The notes: generated by a model from the letters alone, not told the origin. A stretch of 64,000 nt of DNA from Nostoc commune NIES-4072 (GCF_003113895.1 NZ_BDUD01000001.1:3586004-3650003); one strand, 5' to 3'. Counted from the first letter of the stretch, positions 36,526 through 44,967 are shown. Translations and numbers: made by a program.

Positions 36526-36589
36526 GGTATTCTACAGCGTTGTCTATCAGGAAAACTTTTCATAAATAGCCTCAAAACAGATAAAAAGA

Positions 36590-37390
36590 ATGGCAAGAAA
36601 TGACAATCCTCAAAGGGGAGATTTCCTACAAGCGCTGAGTAAAGTAGGGGTATTAGTTTTCCTGGTAGCGATCGCTATGGTAGCGAGAAGTTGTAGTCTT
36701 TTTAATGCAAAAGCAACTATCACTAATATATCGGAAATTACTGAGAACACTAAGGAATTTATTGGTAACTCTGCGACGATTAAAAGCAGAGTAATTGAGA
36801 AAGTTGGTTTGAGTTCATTTACGGTTAGTGATGCACGGTTCTTTCGCGGCGATCCTCTTGTAGTTGTCAATGCTTCAGGTGCGCCTTTCGATCTACCATC
36901 TGACCAAAATATCAAAGTCCAAGTTACTGGTCAGGTTCGTAATTTAGTAATTCCCAAAATTGAGCAAGAATTTAATCTCAATATAGATGACAAATCTTAC
37001 AAAGATTATATCAATAAACCTGCAATTATTGCTCGATACATTGTATTAGCACCCCAACCTGGTCAAATAACACAACATCCCGAACAATACTATCGCCGTA
37101 AAGTTGCAGTTAAGGGGAAAGTAGAAAATATCCGCAGTCCGGTTTTACTAACGCTACATGAAAATCAATTATTTGGTGGGGAAGATTTGCTCGTCTTATT
37201 AAAAGCACCACCTAAAGTAGCAATAAATCAAAACCAAACAGTATCTATAAGAGGTGAAGTTCGTCCTTTTGTTGTTGCTGAAATTGAGCGAGACTATGGC
37301 TTCACTTGGGATCTAAATGTAAAAAGAGAGTTAGAAGGTAAGTACGGCAACAGACCTATTTTAGTTGCTGAAACTGCATACCCTGAATAA
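36590..37390 (+). CDS. Membrane-anchored paralogue of the two-domain lipoprotein
   Basis: 266 residues. One N-terminal helix (about 17-34, VGVLVFLVAIAMVARSC) anchors two modules like those of the upstream gene: IGNSATIKSRVIEKVGLSSFTV...VVNASG, and YRRKVAVKGKVENIRSPVLLTL...DLLVLL with VAEIERDYGF. The upstream gene lies 64 bp away in the same direction. Tandem duplication is the simplest origin. The cysteine in ARSCSL could be a lipobox but is not a clear one. Confidence 0.68.
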   Translation: MARNDNPQRGDFLQALSKVGVLVFLVAIAMVARSCSLFNAKATITNISEITENTKEFIGNSATIKSRVIEKVGLSSFTVSDARFFRGDPLVVVNASGAPFDLPSDQNIKVQVTGQVRNLVIPKIEQEFNLNIDDKSYKDYINKPAIIARYIVLAPQPGQITQHPEQYYRRKVAVKGKVENIRSPVLLTLHENQLFGGEDLLVLLKAPPKVAINQNQTVSIRGEVRPFVVAEIERDYGFTWDLNVKRELEGKYGNRPILVAETAYPE

Positions 37391-37415
37391 TAAATTTTGG
37401 AGAAGATATCAGATA

Positions 37416-37802
37416 ATGAATATTCGATTGATGCGCTTAATAATTTTACCATTGGGCTTAATCTCTGTATTGCTTTTGGAGATGTTACCCTTTAGTTTTG
37501 CACGTGTTACAGCACAGGCGAATAATAATACCTCAATTCAACGTAGACTTTCAAAATACTCTCCTGTGAAAGCTCCCTTTCTTACACCTGCATCTCGTGG
37601 ACAGCCGGTGAGAGATGTGCAAGCTGCCTTGCAATCGCTAGGATTTTATAACGGATCTATTGATGGTATCTATGGCCCTAGAACCACTAGAGCAGTAGTA
37701 GCATTTCAGCGATCGCACAGAATAGTTGGTGATGGTAGAGTAGGAGCGCTGACGTGGCAAGCTTTACGCAGTAATATAGCACCCGTGCGTCGTCGTTTCT
37801 AA
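37416..37802 (+). CDS. Secreted peptidoglycan-binding-domain protein
   Basis: About 128 residues. The signal peptide (LIILPLGLISVLLLEMLPFSFARVTAQA) is followed by a PG_binding_1 domain near residues 62-120, with RGQPVRDVQAALQSLGFYNG and the IDGIYGPRTTRAVVAFQRSH motif. Such domains bind peptidoglycan in the periplasm. There is no attached enzymatic domain. I start at ATG 37416 with GGAG upstream, rather than a TTG at 37365 inside the previous gene. Confidence 0.78.
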   Translation: MNIRLMRLIILPLGLISVLLLEMLPFSFARVTAQANNNTSIQRRLSKYSPVKAPFLTPASRGQPVRDVQAALQSLGFYNGSIDGIYGPRTTRAVVAFQRSHRIVGDGRVGALTWQALRSNIAPVRRRF

Positions 37803-37817
37803 CAGTGGCTACACAAA

Positions 37818-37844
37818 CTCTCGTCCGCCTGTGCGGACTAAGAG
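37818..37844. terminator. Hairpin after the peptidoglycan-binding gene
   Basis: CTCT.GTCCGC and GCGGAC..AGAG form a stem with a CTGT loop, 16 bp after the stop. No T-run follows on the plus strand, so it is a weak terminator candidate. Confidence 0.4.
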
Positions 37845-37941
37845 AAAATTAATGACATAGGTAGTATTGCCTTACCAGAGTTCCAACAGGGATGTTTTTA
37901 GCCTGAGTGAGCAGAAAATTTCATGCAGCCACTTGACATCA

Positions 37942-37967
37942 AAATTAAGTGCATATACACTTAATTT
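37942..37967. promoter_or_regulatory. Palindromic operator abutting the marR start (site 1)
   Basis: The near-perfect palindrome TTAAGTGCATATACACTTAA lies immediately before the ATG of the MarR gene, covering the place where a ribosome-binding site would be. The same 21-bp sequence in inverse orientation recurs at 38447-38467, just after the gene. Twin copies on both sides of a MarR gene argue for autoregulation and control of the downstream genes. Confidence 0.8.
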
Positions 37968-38426
37968 ATGGATAAACACACTAACCCAATCAATACCGAT
38001 CTTCTAGATCAAGTGGCTTGGGCGTGCGCCTGTTTCAATATCCGAAAGGCTTCTCGTGTTATGACACAACACTTTGATGAAGTACTCAAGCCGAGCGGAT
38101 TGCTAGTGACTCAGTTCACCATTCTGGCTGCTGTAGCGATCGCAAAATCAGCCACAATCAACGAGTTAGCGGAGATGCTAGTAATGGATCGCACGACCTT
38201 AACCAGGAATCTCAAGCCCCTTGAACGCGAAGGATGGTTAAAATCCAAACCTGGACAAGACCAGCGAACTCGTATCATTGCCTTGACCGAAGCCGGAGAA
38301 GCTGTCTTAGCGAAAGCTTTACCATTGTGGAAACAAGCTCAAAGCATGGTTGAGGAAGTGCTTGGACAGCAACGATGGAACACTTTGCTGGCACATTTAG
38401 TGGAAGCAACAGCACTCTTGCGTTAA
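37968..38426 (+). CDS. MarR-family transcriptional regulator
   Basis: 152 residues. The winged-helix core has ATINELAEMLVMDRTTLTRNLKPLEREGWL (recognition helix and wing) followed by KPGQDQRTRIIALTEAG. Members bind DNA as dimers and usually release it when a phenolic or other ligand, or an oxidised cysteine, is sensed. Here the N-terminal region has WACACF with two cysteines. Palindromes flank the gene on both sides. No Shine-Dalgarno sequence is visible, as the operator runs right up to the ATG. Expected targets are itself and the ICMT and Fe-S/SCP2 genes downstream. Confidence 0.86.
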   Translation: MDKHTNPINTDLLDQVAWACACFNIRKASRVMTQHFDEVLKPSGLLVTQFTILAAVAIAKSATINELAEMLVMDRTTLTRNLKPLEREGWLKSKPGQDQRTRIIALTEAGEAVLAKALPLWKQAQSMVEEVLGQQRWNTLLAHLVEATALLR

Positions 38427-38446
38427 GTCTAAAATTTTTCTCCAAA

Positions 38447-38467
38447 AAGTGTATATGCACTTAATTT
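38447..38467. promoter_or_regulatory. Palindromic operator upstream of the ICMT-like gene (site 2)
   Basis: AAGTGTATATGCACTTAATT is the exact inverse of the core of site 1 and lies about 90 bp before the start of the methyltransferase-like gene. It is the predicted MarR binding site controlling that gene and probably the next. Confidence 0.8.
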
Positions 38468-38558
38468 CTCTATGTTGGCAGTTGATGATAAGCATTCAAA
38501 AAAATCATCTTTCCTCTCACAGCATTATTAGCAAAATCATTACAAAAGGTAGCTCATC

Positions 38559-39029
38559 ATGAAAGAGGACATATCGGATAATCCTGGAGTAATTGCTTTT
38601 CCGCCAGCACTTTATGCTGGAACATTATTAATCGGATTAGTACTTAGTTTCGTGTTTCCAATCGACTTTTTATCGCGATCGGTAGCACTAGTTTTGGGAG
38701 TATTAGCAATTATTTGCGCGGGTTTGATAGGAACTTCAGCTTTTCGGACGATGAATCGCGCACAGACAGAGGTTAACCCTTCACGTCCGACAACAGCGAT
38801 CGTTTCGGACGGAGTTTTTAGGTTAAGTCGCAACCCAATTTATTTGTCTCTGACTCTGCTTTACATCGGCATCGCGTTGCTATTGGGTGCGCTCTGGGCA
38901 TTGTTACTATTATTGCCCCTTTTAGTTATTGTGCAAATCGGGGTTGTTCAGCGCGAAGAGAGTTACTTGGAGCGTAAATTTGGCGATGAATACTTACGGT
39001 ACAAGGCACGAGTGCGTCGCTGGGTATAA
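38559..39029 (+). CDS. Isoprenylcysteine carboxyl methyltransferase (ICMT/PEMT)-like membrane protein
   Basis: 156 residues with three to four helices. The C-terminal half has the family motifs GVFRLSRNPIYLSLTLLYIGIAL and EESYLERKFGDEYLRYKARVRRW. In this family the RNPxY and final E/Y/RW residues bind S-adenosylmethionine and the lipid substrate. Bacterial substrates are generally unknown. Spacing after the palindrome suggests MarR control. Confidence 0.82.
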   Translation: MKEDISDNPGVIAFPPALYAGTLLIGLVLSFVFPIDFLSRSVALVLGVLAIICAGLIGTSAFRTMNRAQTEVNPSRPTTAIVSDGVFRLSRNPIYLSLTLLYIGIALLLGALWALLLLLPLLVIVQIGVVQREESYLERKFGDEYLRYKARVRRWV

Positions 39030-39119
39030 ATTATCCATTCAAACCAATTGAAAATTACTCTATGGAGAAAAGCTGATGAGCGACACCAATAAAAACAATT
39101 ATCAATACTAAAGGCTTCT

Positions 39120-40463
39120 ATGGCTAAATTTGATAACCATCCTACCGTGAGATGGTGGCGTGAGCAGTCTACAAACAACCCAAAAACAAGCACAGTCGCT
39201 TTGAATTCTGATTCACTCCGATCGCTTTGTTTGGATGCGGGTGCTGATGATGTAGGATTTGTGGAAATTTATCGACCCGCGATCGCCGACCAACATGCCG
39301 AAATTCTGGCAGTATTTCCACCCACCAAAACATTGATTAGCTTTGTCTGCTGCATGAATCGGGAAAACGTTCGCACTCCAGCGCGATCAATCGCTAATCT
39401 GGAATTTCATGCCAATTACGACCATGCAGATGAAGTAGCTCGAAACCTCGTCAAAGCATTCGCGCAGATTGGTGTCCGAGCCTTGAATCCGTCAGTGGCA
39501 TTCCCAATGGAAATGGATCGTTATCCAGACAAAAAAGCCTGGGTTATATCTCATAAACCTGTGGCTGTTGAAGCAGGATTAGGACACATAGGAATTCATC
39601 GAAATGTGATTCATCCCAAGTTTGGTAATTTCATTGCCCTCGGTACAGTTTTAATCGATACAGAAGTAACTGAGTACGCCCACCCGATCGATTACAATCC
39701 CTGCATTGAGTGCAAATTGTGTGTTGCGGCTTGTCCTGTAGGCGCGATCGGGGCTGACGGTAGCTTTAGTTTTTCAGCTTGTTACACTCATAATTACCGC
39801 GAGTTCATGGGCGGATTCACAGATTGGACAGAGACGATCGCTGACAGCAAAAGTGCTAGTGATTATCGAAAAAAAGTCAGTGCTTCTGAGTCAGCCTCAA
39901 TGTGGCAAAGCTTGTCTTTCAAGCCGAACTACAAAGCAGCTTACTGTATTGCGGCATGTCCGGCGGGAGAAGATGTAATTGCTCCATTCTTGAGCGATCG
40001 CAAAGCATTTATTAAAGATGTGGTCAAGCCATTGCAGGACAAAACCGAAACCATCTATGTGGTGCCGGGATCGGATGCCGAAAACTATGTTGCCAAACAT
40101 TTTCCCAATAAAACGGTGAAGCTTGTGAGCAGTGGCATTCGTCCTCAATCGATTCAAGGATTTCTCTTTGGATTACCATTGTTATTTCAACGCAATCAGT
40201 CAGAGGGATTGAGTGCAATTTACCATTTCACATTCACTGGCTCTGAGTCTCGTCGTGCAACAGTGACAATTCAAAATAAAATGGTACGAGTTCAAGAAGG
40301 ACATCTTGGGAAAGCAGATATTTCTGTCACCGCAGATAGCAAAACTTGGCTGGGTTTTCTTGGCAAGGAACAAAACCTAATTTGGGCATTGCTGCGGTGT
40401 AAAATTCGGGTTAGTGGTTCTCTTAAACTACTTCAGGCATTTGGTAAATGTTTTCCTGCCTGA
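39120..40463 (+). CDS. Ferredoxin-type/QueG-like protein fused to a C-terminal SCP2 sterol-binding domain
   Basis: 447 residues. The central region has a 4Fe-4S motif CIECKLCVAACP (about residue 197) and a second cysteine group YCIAACPAGEDVI (about 278), resembling epoxyqueuosine reductase or reductive-dehalogenase accessory folds. The N-terminal 60-190 region (ADDVGFVEIYRP, EAGLGHIGIHRN) supports that. The last 85 residues (AIYHFTFTGSE...VRVQEGHLGKADISVTADSKTWLGFL) match an SCP2 lipid-carrier domain. The combination suggests redox chemistry on a hydrophobic substrate. It follows the ICMT-like gene by 90 bp and is probably in the same MarR regulon. Confidence 0.78.
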   Translation: MAKFDNHPTVRWWREQSTNNPKTSTVALNSDSLRSLCLDAGADDVGFVEIYRPAIADQHAEILAVFPPTKTLISFVCCMNRENVRTPARSIANLEFHANYDHADEVARNLVKAFAQIGVRALNPSVAFPMEMDRYPDKKAWVISHKPVAVEAGLGHIGIHRNVIHPKFGNFIALGTVLIDTEVTEYAHPIDYNPCIECKLCVAACPVGAIGADGSFSFSACYTHNYREFMGGFTDWTETIADSKSASDYRKKVSASESASMWQSLSFKPNYKAAYCIAACPAGEDVIAPFLSDRKAFIKDVVKPLQDKTETIYVVPGSDAENYVAKHFPNKTVKLVSSGIRPQSIQGFLFGLPLLFQRNQSEGLSAIYHFTFTGSESRRATVTIQNKMVRVQEGHLGKADISVTADSKTWLGFLGKEQNLIWALLRCKIRVSGSLKLLQAFGKCFPA

Positions 40464-40540
40464 AATATTCAGTTAAATGTGGTGAGAGGCGATCGCTGTT
40501 GGTCATGTCTGTCGAGCGATCGCCTGGAATGGGAATAATT

Positions 40541-40611
40541 AGGGCTTGCTGAAAAAAAAGAAAAGGTGACAGTCTCTAGATTCTCAGACCAAAGAAGTAT
40601 ATTACAGTGCA
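40541..40611. mobile_element. Relic of the left end of the IS found at 27123
   Basis: GGGCTTGCTGAAAAAAAAG and the following ~50 bases match the left end of the complete element with few changes (including CAGTCTCTAGATT and TCAGACCAAAGAA). No right end and no transposase follow. Confidence 0.85.
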
Positions 40612-40686
40612 AGATAAGATTGCTATAAGTACAGCATCCATCAGGGTAAAATGTTGGGAGTTTGATAATCTCTCTATATTTACTTG

Positions 40687-42291
40687 ATGCTAAATATTCT
40701 ATTTAACTGCAATCTCCTTATGGCATTAGATTCTACCACGGGTGAAGTCGTAATTGCAGAACAACTCAAGCAATTTTTACTAGTACTATCTGTCTCATTG
40801 GGTGTTGCTACACTACCACAAATTTTTAGTTGGTTGCGCCGCATTCCTTATACACTATTGCTGGTCATAGTGGGATTAGGATTAGCATTCGTGAATGTGC
40901 GATTGATTAATCTCTCTCCTGAATTGATTCTAATGATTTTCTTACCGCCACTGCTGTTTGAAGCTGCTTGGAATTTGAAATGGTCAGACTTAAAGCGGGA
41001 TTTGTTACCGATTTGTCTGTATGCAATAGTTGGGGTAATAATTTCTATCGCTGGAGTAGCATTCGGTCTTTATCAATTCGCTGGACTTGAACTTAGCATT
41101 GCTCTATTAGTTGGAGCTAGTCTATCAGCAACCGATCCAGTTTCGGTAACGGCTCTATTTCGGGAACTAGGAGCAAGCAAACGTCTAAGAACGCTGATGG
41201 AAGGAGAAAGTTTATTTAATGATGGCATGGCGGTTGTGGCTTTTGGCTTATTAGTTGCTCTGCCGTTAGGTAATGCCAAACTTGATTTACAGTCTGCAAT
41301 ATTCGAATTTTTTCAAGTAGTAGGCATTGGTATCAGCGTTGGAGGACTAATTGGGTTTGGTATTTCCTATCTAACCCAACGTTTCGACTTACCATTAGTA
41401 GAACAATCCCTTACCCTGGTTTCTGCCTACAGCACTTACCTAATTACAGAATATTTAGGTGGTTCTGGAGTGATTGGAGTTGTCACCACAGCTTTAATTT
41501 TAGGCAACTTTGGCTCGCGCATCGGCATGAACCCGCGCACGCGGATCATTGTGACTGAATTTTGGGAATTTCTTGCTTTTTTTGTAAATTCGATTGTTTT
41601 TCTCTTAATTGGCGATCAAATTCGCTTTGCTGTCTTAGGAGATAACCTAAAAAGTATTGCAGTCACAATTGTGGCGATGATTGTGGCACGGGCAGTATCT
41701 ATTTATGCTTTAAGTAGTCTTAGCAACTGGTTAGCTAAATCCGAAATTCCTTTATCTGAACAAACTGTATTGACGTGGGGTGGGCTACGCGGCTCTGTCT
41801 CCATTGCCCTGGCTTTGAGTGTACCAGCCATACTCCCGCAAAGGGAAGAAATTATTGCCACTGTATTTGGAGTAGTTTTATTTACCCTGTTAGTACAGGG
41901 CTTAACCATCCAACCATTATTAGAAAAACTCCAACTTTTAGGTTCGCAACCGCTACGTCAACAATACACCGAAGCAATTGCCCGTCAAGTTGCTCTCCAA
42001 CGGGCGCTGGAATATTTAGAAACAGCACAAAACCGTCCGGGAATTGAGCCAGAGTTTTATCGCTACCAGAAGACGCTGCTTGCAAGTGAAATTACTTGTT
42101 TGCAAGAAGAAATTGACAAGTTACTTGATGAATACCCAAATTTGCAAGAATTTTCAACCGAAGAACTGCGAGGGGAACTGCTGGCAATTGAAGCTGATAC
42201 TTATGCTGAGTTTGTCCGCGCTGGTAAGTTAAATAAAGAACTGTCACCTTTTTTGCAAACAAACCATGAGGGAGCAAATGGGAAGGAATAA
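40687..42291 (+). CDS. Na+/H+ antiporter, CPA1/NhaP type
   Basis: About 534 residues, with twelve likely membrane helices in the first 415. The ion-binding motifs GASLSATDPVSVTALFREL and GESLFNDGMAVVAFG are those of NhaP-type antiporters, and WGGLRGSVSIALALSVP is a conserved late helix. A hydrophilic C-terminal tail of about 110 residues probably regulates activity. ATG at 40687 and an in-frame ATG at 40720 are both possible starts. It exchanges Na+ (or K+) for protons across the plasma or thylakoid membrane. Confidence 0.88.
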   Translation: MLNILFNCNLLMALDSTTGEVVIAEQLKQFLLVLSVSLGVATLPQIFSWLRRIPYTLLLVIVGLGLAFVNVRLINLSPELILMIFLPPLLFEAAWNLKWSDLKRDLLPICLYAIVGVIISIAGVAFGLYQFAGLELSIALLVGASLSATDPVSVTALFRELGASKRLRTLMEGESLFNDGMAVVAFGLLVALPLGNAKLDLQSAIFEFFQVVGIGISVGGLIGFGISYLTQRFDLPLVEQSLTLVSAYSTYLITEYLGGSGVIGVVTTALILGNFGSRIGMNPRTRIIVTEFWEFLAFFVNSIVFLLIGDQIRFAVLGDNLKSIAVTIVAMIVARAVSIYALSSLSNWLAKSEIPLSEQTVLTWGGLRGSVSIALALSVPAILPQREEIIATVFGVVLFTLLVQGLTIQPLLEKLQLLGSQPLRQQYTEAIARQVALQRALEYLETAQNRPGIEPEFYRYQKTLLASEITCLQEEIDKLLDEYPNLQEFSTEELRGELLAIEADTYAEFVRAGKLNKELSPFLQTNHEGANGKE

Positions 42292-42308
42292 GTCTATGTT
42301 CTATAGTA

Positions 42309-42387
42309 ATACCGTTTCATTTTAAGATTGATACAGATTCTTGCAGGGCGAGCAAGAATCTGTATCAATAATTTCGTGAAATGGTAT
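42309..42387. repeat. 79-bp palindromic element
   Basis: Outer arms ATACCGTTTCA and TGAAATGGTAT, inner arms TTGATACAGATTCTTGC and GCAAGAATCTGTATCAA, and a 7-bp loop. It would fold into one long hairpin and sits just after the antiporter stop. It may be a small mobile palindrome, and it could also end transcription. Confidence 0.8.
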
Positions 42388-42467
42388 GATGCGATCGCCA
42401 CTTGACAAAATTGTAAACTCTTTAAATTGTGTCTTCATTTGCTCCAGCCGTCAAAAATACCATCCAT

Positions 42468-42731
42468 TTAAAGGCTCCCAAGAACAACCAGAGGTAATTG
42501 AACGCTGACTTTAGTACCTGTCACGGTGTCAGATTCAATGGATAATTCTCCACCATGAGCATTGACGATACGTTTGCTAATGGCAAGCCCCAACCCAGTA
42601 CCGCTTGGTTTTGTGGAAAAGAACGGCTGCATTAGCTTTGACAAAACCTCTGAAGGAATTGGCTCACCACCATTGCAGACATTAATGCAGATTTTATCAG
42701 GAGACGTGAGCGCAAAGATTTGACTATCCAA
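42468..42731 (-). pseudogene. C-terminal fragment of a histidine kinase (HATPase relic)
   Basis: 87 residues holding only the end of an ATPase domain: VCNGGEPIPSEVLSKLMQPFFSTKPSGTGLGLAISKRIVNAHGG followed by SIESDTVTGTKVSVQLPL. The dimerisation domain, N box and sensor are missing, so it cannot work as a kinase. The 5' end abuts an unrelated plus-strand frame, marking a breakpoint near 42720. Confidence 0.8.
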
Positions 42732-42887
42732 CAGAAAAATGGAGATGTAGTTTTAGGTGTTCAATCAGGCAAAGTGCATACCTCACGAGTCACGCCTGAA
42801 ATTATAAAAACTTTTGAAGGAGCTAACTCTCTTCTTGACAAGACTTACTCCTCTTATCAAGCCCAGTCAAGAGAAATTCACAGATAA
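42720..42887 (+). pseudogene. Short coding relic of unknown origin
   Basis: A 55-codon frame reading TIQQKNGDVVLGVQSGKVH then EIIKTFEGANSLLDKTYSSY, ending in TAA at 42885-42887. Its composition looks protein-like, but there is no proper start and the frame begins at the kinase-relic breakpoint. I do not recognise the family. Confidence 0.35.
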
Positions 42888-42969
42888 TATAGGAACAACG
42901 CGATTTTGTGAGAATTATGCGTTCTAGGCAGTTCTTACAGTAGGAGTAAAAATAAATCCAGTAACTTTT

Positions 42970-43599
42970 ATGAGTCAAACACAATCGGAACTAAAGCTAC
43001 TGACCTTCGATGAATTTATCGAATGGTATCCAGAAAACTCAGAAGTACGTTACGAATTACATGATGGGGTGATTGTGGAGATGCCAAAGTCTAAAGGGGA
43101 GCATTCTGATTTGGCTGGTTTTTTGATTGAAGAATTACTGTTCACAATTAGAGAGATGGGTAAACGCGGTATCTGGACTATACCAAAAGAATCCATTATT
43201 AAACCATACCGAGATAAATCAGGGTACGAACCGGATATTATTGTTTTAAATCAAGAAACTATCGATACTGAAACGCGCTGGAAGAAAGAATCAGTTATCC
43301 ATAATGCTAGTTCGGTCAAACTAATAGTTGAAGTAGTGTCAACCAACTGGCAGGATGATTATTATGATAAGCTTCGTGACTATGAAGCTATGGGTATACC
43401 TGAATATTGGATTGTGGATTATGCAGCTTTGGGTGGACGTGTATTTATTGGTAGTCCCAAAGTTCCGACTATTTTTGTCTGTGAACTTATTGATGGTGAA
43501 TATCAAATGACACCCTTTAGAGGAACAAACCTTATAGTGTCTCCTACTTTTTTGCAGTTGAATCTAACCGCACAACAAGTTTTTGACTCGGTGATTTAA
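42970..43599 (+). CDS. Uma2-family (DUF820) putative endonuclease
   Basis: 209 residues of the PD-(D/E)XK-like Uma2 family, greatly expanded in cyanobacteria. Landmarks: LTFDEFIEWYPE, YELHDGVIVEMPKSKGEHS, GYEPDIIVLNQETI (catalytic Asp), VKLIVEVVSTNW (Glu) and YEAMGIPEYWIVD. Biochemical roles are mostly unknown, though links to mobile DNA are discussed. The gene looks intact and stands alone between relics. Confidence 0.85.
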   Translation: MSQTQSELKLLTFDEFIEWYPENSEVRYELHDGVIVEMPKSKGEHSDLAGFLIEELLFTIREMGKRGIWTIPKESIIKPYRDKSGYEPDIIVLNQETIDTETRWKKESVIHNASSVKLIVEVVSTNWQDDYYDKLRDYEAMGIPEYWIVDYAALGGRVFIGSPKVPTIFVCELIDGEYQMTPFRGTNLIVSPTFLQLNLTAQQVFDSVI

Positions 43600-43867
43600 A
43601 CTTTTTAGAGTTCAAAAAATTGTCAATGCAAGATTTTTAAATCTTACAGCGCTTTCGGCTATTATGCAATATAGTTTTCTCCTTGCCCCTCTCCTATCAT
43701 CGCTTTCAGCTTTTAGAATGAACCTCTTACTGAAACGATTTCTACTGCCAATTTATTTAGTTAGCGATCACTAAATAATACTTAATCGAAGAAATTGATA
43801 AATTATGACTATTTTAATTGCCAAGAACTGAAATTAAAATAACCTTTAATCATACCACAATATATTT

Positions 43868-43966
43868 ATGCAAGAGTTCTCTAGTAATAAGGGTAAGGGT
43901 AACGGCGGAAATTTAACCATTGATGCTCATCTGTTGCTATTGCGGCGAGGCATTATCTTTGCCTAG
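43868..43966 (+). pseudogene. Relic of a filamentous-haemagglutinin-type (TPS) exoprotein
   Basis: A 32-codon frame with GKGNGGNLTIDAHLLLLRRG, a repeat typical of two-partner-secretion adhesins in cyanobacteria (GGNITIDTxxLLLRxG style). It ends after RRGIIFA. Only one repeat is left, so this is a decayed fragment. Confidence 0.55.
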
Positions 43967-44091
43967 TTAGCACTTTGTTTGCCCAAAAATGCATTCGCCC
44001 TTCAAAATGTGCGATGGCGCACAACGCCCGTAGGAAATGCGATCGCATTTCCTAATATTAAGCCAAATATGTGCGTTATCTAGAACCCTTG

Positions 44092-44118
44092 TAGAGAAAT
44101 AGCAGTGCTATTTCTCTA
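44092..44118. terminator. Perfect hairpin after the 44131-44484 gene
   Basis: TAGAGAAATAGCA and TGCTATTTCTCTA pair perfectly around one base, 13 bp beyond the minus-strand stop. There is no long T-run, so termination is plausible but not certain. Confidence 0.5.
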
Positions 44119-44130
44119 ATTCTTCTCTCA

Positions 44131-44484
44131 TTATTCTCTCCCTATATCTAACTGCACTTGCAATCCATCATTCTCATTCCCAGACTGAGCCGGTGCTAAT
44201 AAAACAGAACTGTCTGGCTGTGATAATGATTCGTTAAACTGTATTCTGACTGGAGTTTTATTGTCTCTTCTATTATTGTTGGAGATGCTTGCTGGATTAG
44301 TTTGCTCAAAAAAGCTTTTAAAGTCTTCTTGGGCAGTTCTTTGATCAATTCCAATGAGAGAATTACCAGTTGATCTGTATTGCTCTAGATTTGAGCTTGA
44401 TGTTGGTGACTGTGCGTATACTTGGCTTCCTAAGCTTGCAAAGGCTGCCGTAATCCCTAAGAAAGCAATAATTTTGGTGTTCAT
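44131..44484 (-). CDS. Small secreted hypothetical protein
   Basis: 117 residues. It has a clear signal peptide, MNTKIIAFLGITAAFASLGSQVYA, with an AxA-like cleavage site. The mature part is polar, serine- and asparagine-rich, without cysteines or repeats (SSSNLEQYRSTGNSLIGIDQRTAQEDFKS). No family recognised. A hairpin follows its stop. Confidence 0.6.
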   Translation of the reverse strand: MNTKIIAFLGITAAFASLGSQVYAQSPTSSSNLEQYRSTGNSLIGIDQRTAQEDFKSFFEQTNPASISNNNRRDNKTPVRIQFNESLSQPDSSVLLAPAQSGNENDGLQVQLDIGRE

Positions 44485-44654
44485 GTGTTTTATCCAAATT
44501 ATCTTTAATATTGCTCGTCTCTTATTGTCTGGGAAAATTATTTTGATTAACTCTATCGTTAGGTGCTACTTGATTGATCTTACTGCGTATATACTTAGAG
44601 TGTCAATCATTAATGTTGTTTTAAGGATTACTAAGCCATAACGAATGGGATCTC

Positions 44655-44855
44655 TTAGGAAATTGGACTATTTGGTTCAGTTTCCAAGCGATCGCAGTTA
44701 AGTTGGTTGAGATGTGCCAGGATTAAATCAGGGATATTATCAGGTAAATTAATCACATTCTCTTGTTTTATGGTAATTATTGTCTGATAACAAGCTTGTT
44801 CTCTACAACACTGTGCGATCGCATCTACCCAATTTGCCACAAAACCAAAAAACAT
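44655..44855 (-). CDS. Small hypothetical protein (doubtful)
   Basis: 66 residues, MFFGFVANWVDAIAQCCREQACYQTIITIKQ... with four cysteines or so in the first half and a leucine-rich end. No recognisable domain. It may be a genuine small gene or a fragment of a longer lost one; neighbouring sequence is full of relics. Confidence 0.3.
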   Translation of the reverse strand: MFFGFVANWVDAIAQCCREQACYQTIITIKQENVINLPDNIPDLILAHLNQLNCDRLETEPNSPIS

Positions 44856-44967
44856 GAGAGAGCAATGTGTGACAAATAGTTAATTTTGCCTATTTTTTGC
44901 TCATCAGTCTATTAATTCTCCAGCTTGTCGTAAGACTTGTTCATAAAGACTGCGGCTTACCCAATAT

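Larger units (their letters stand above)
43600..44130. other. Gene-poor region with relic and palindromes
   Basis: It holds a haemagglutinin-type relic (43868-43966), a perfect 22-bp palindrome at 44032-44053 centred on GCGATCGC, and a hairpin at 44092-44118. Nothing else coding is seen. Confidence 0.6.
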
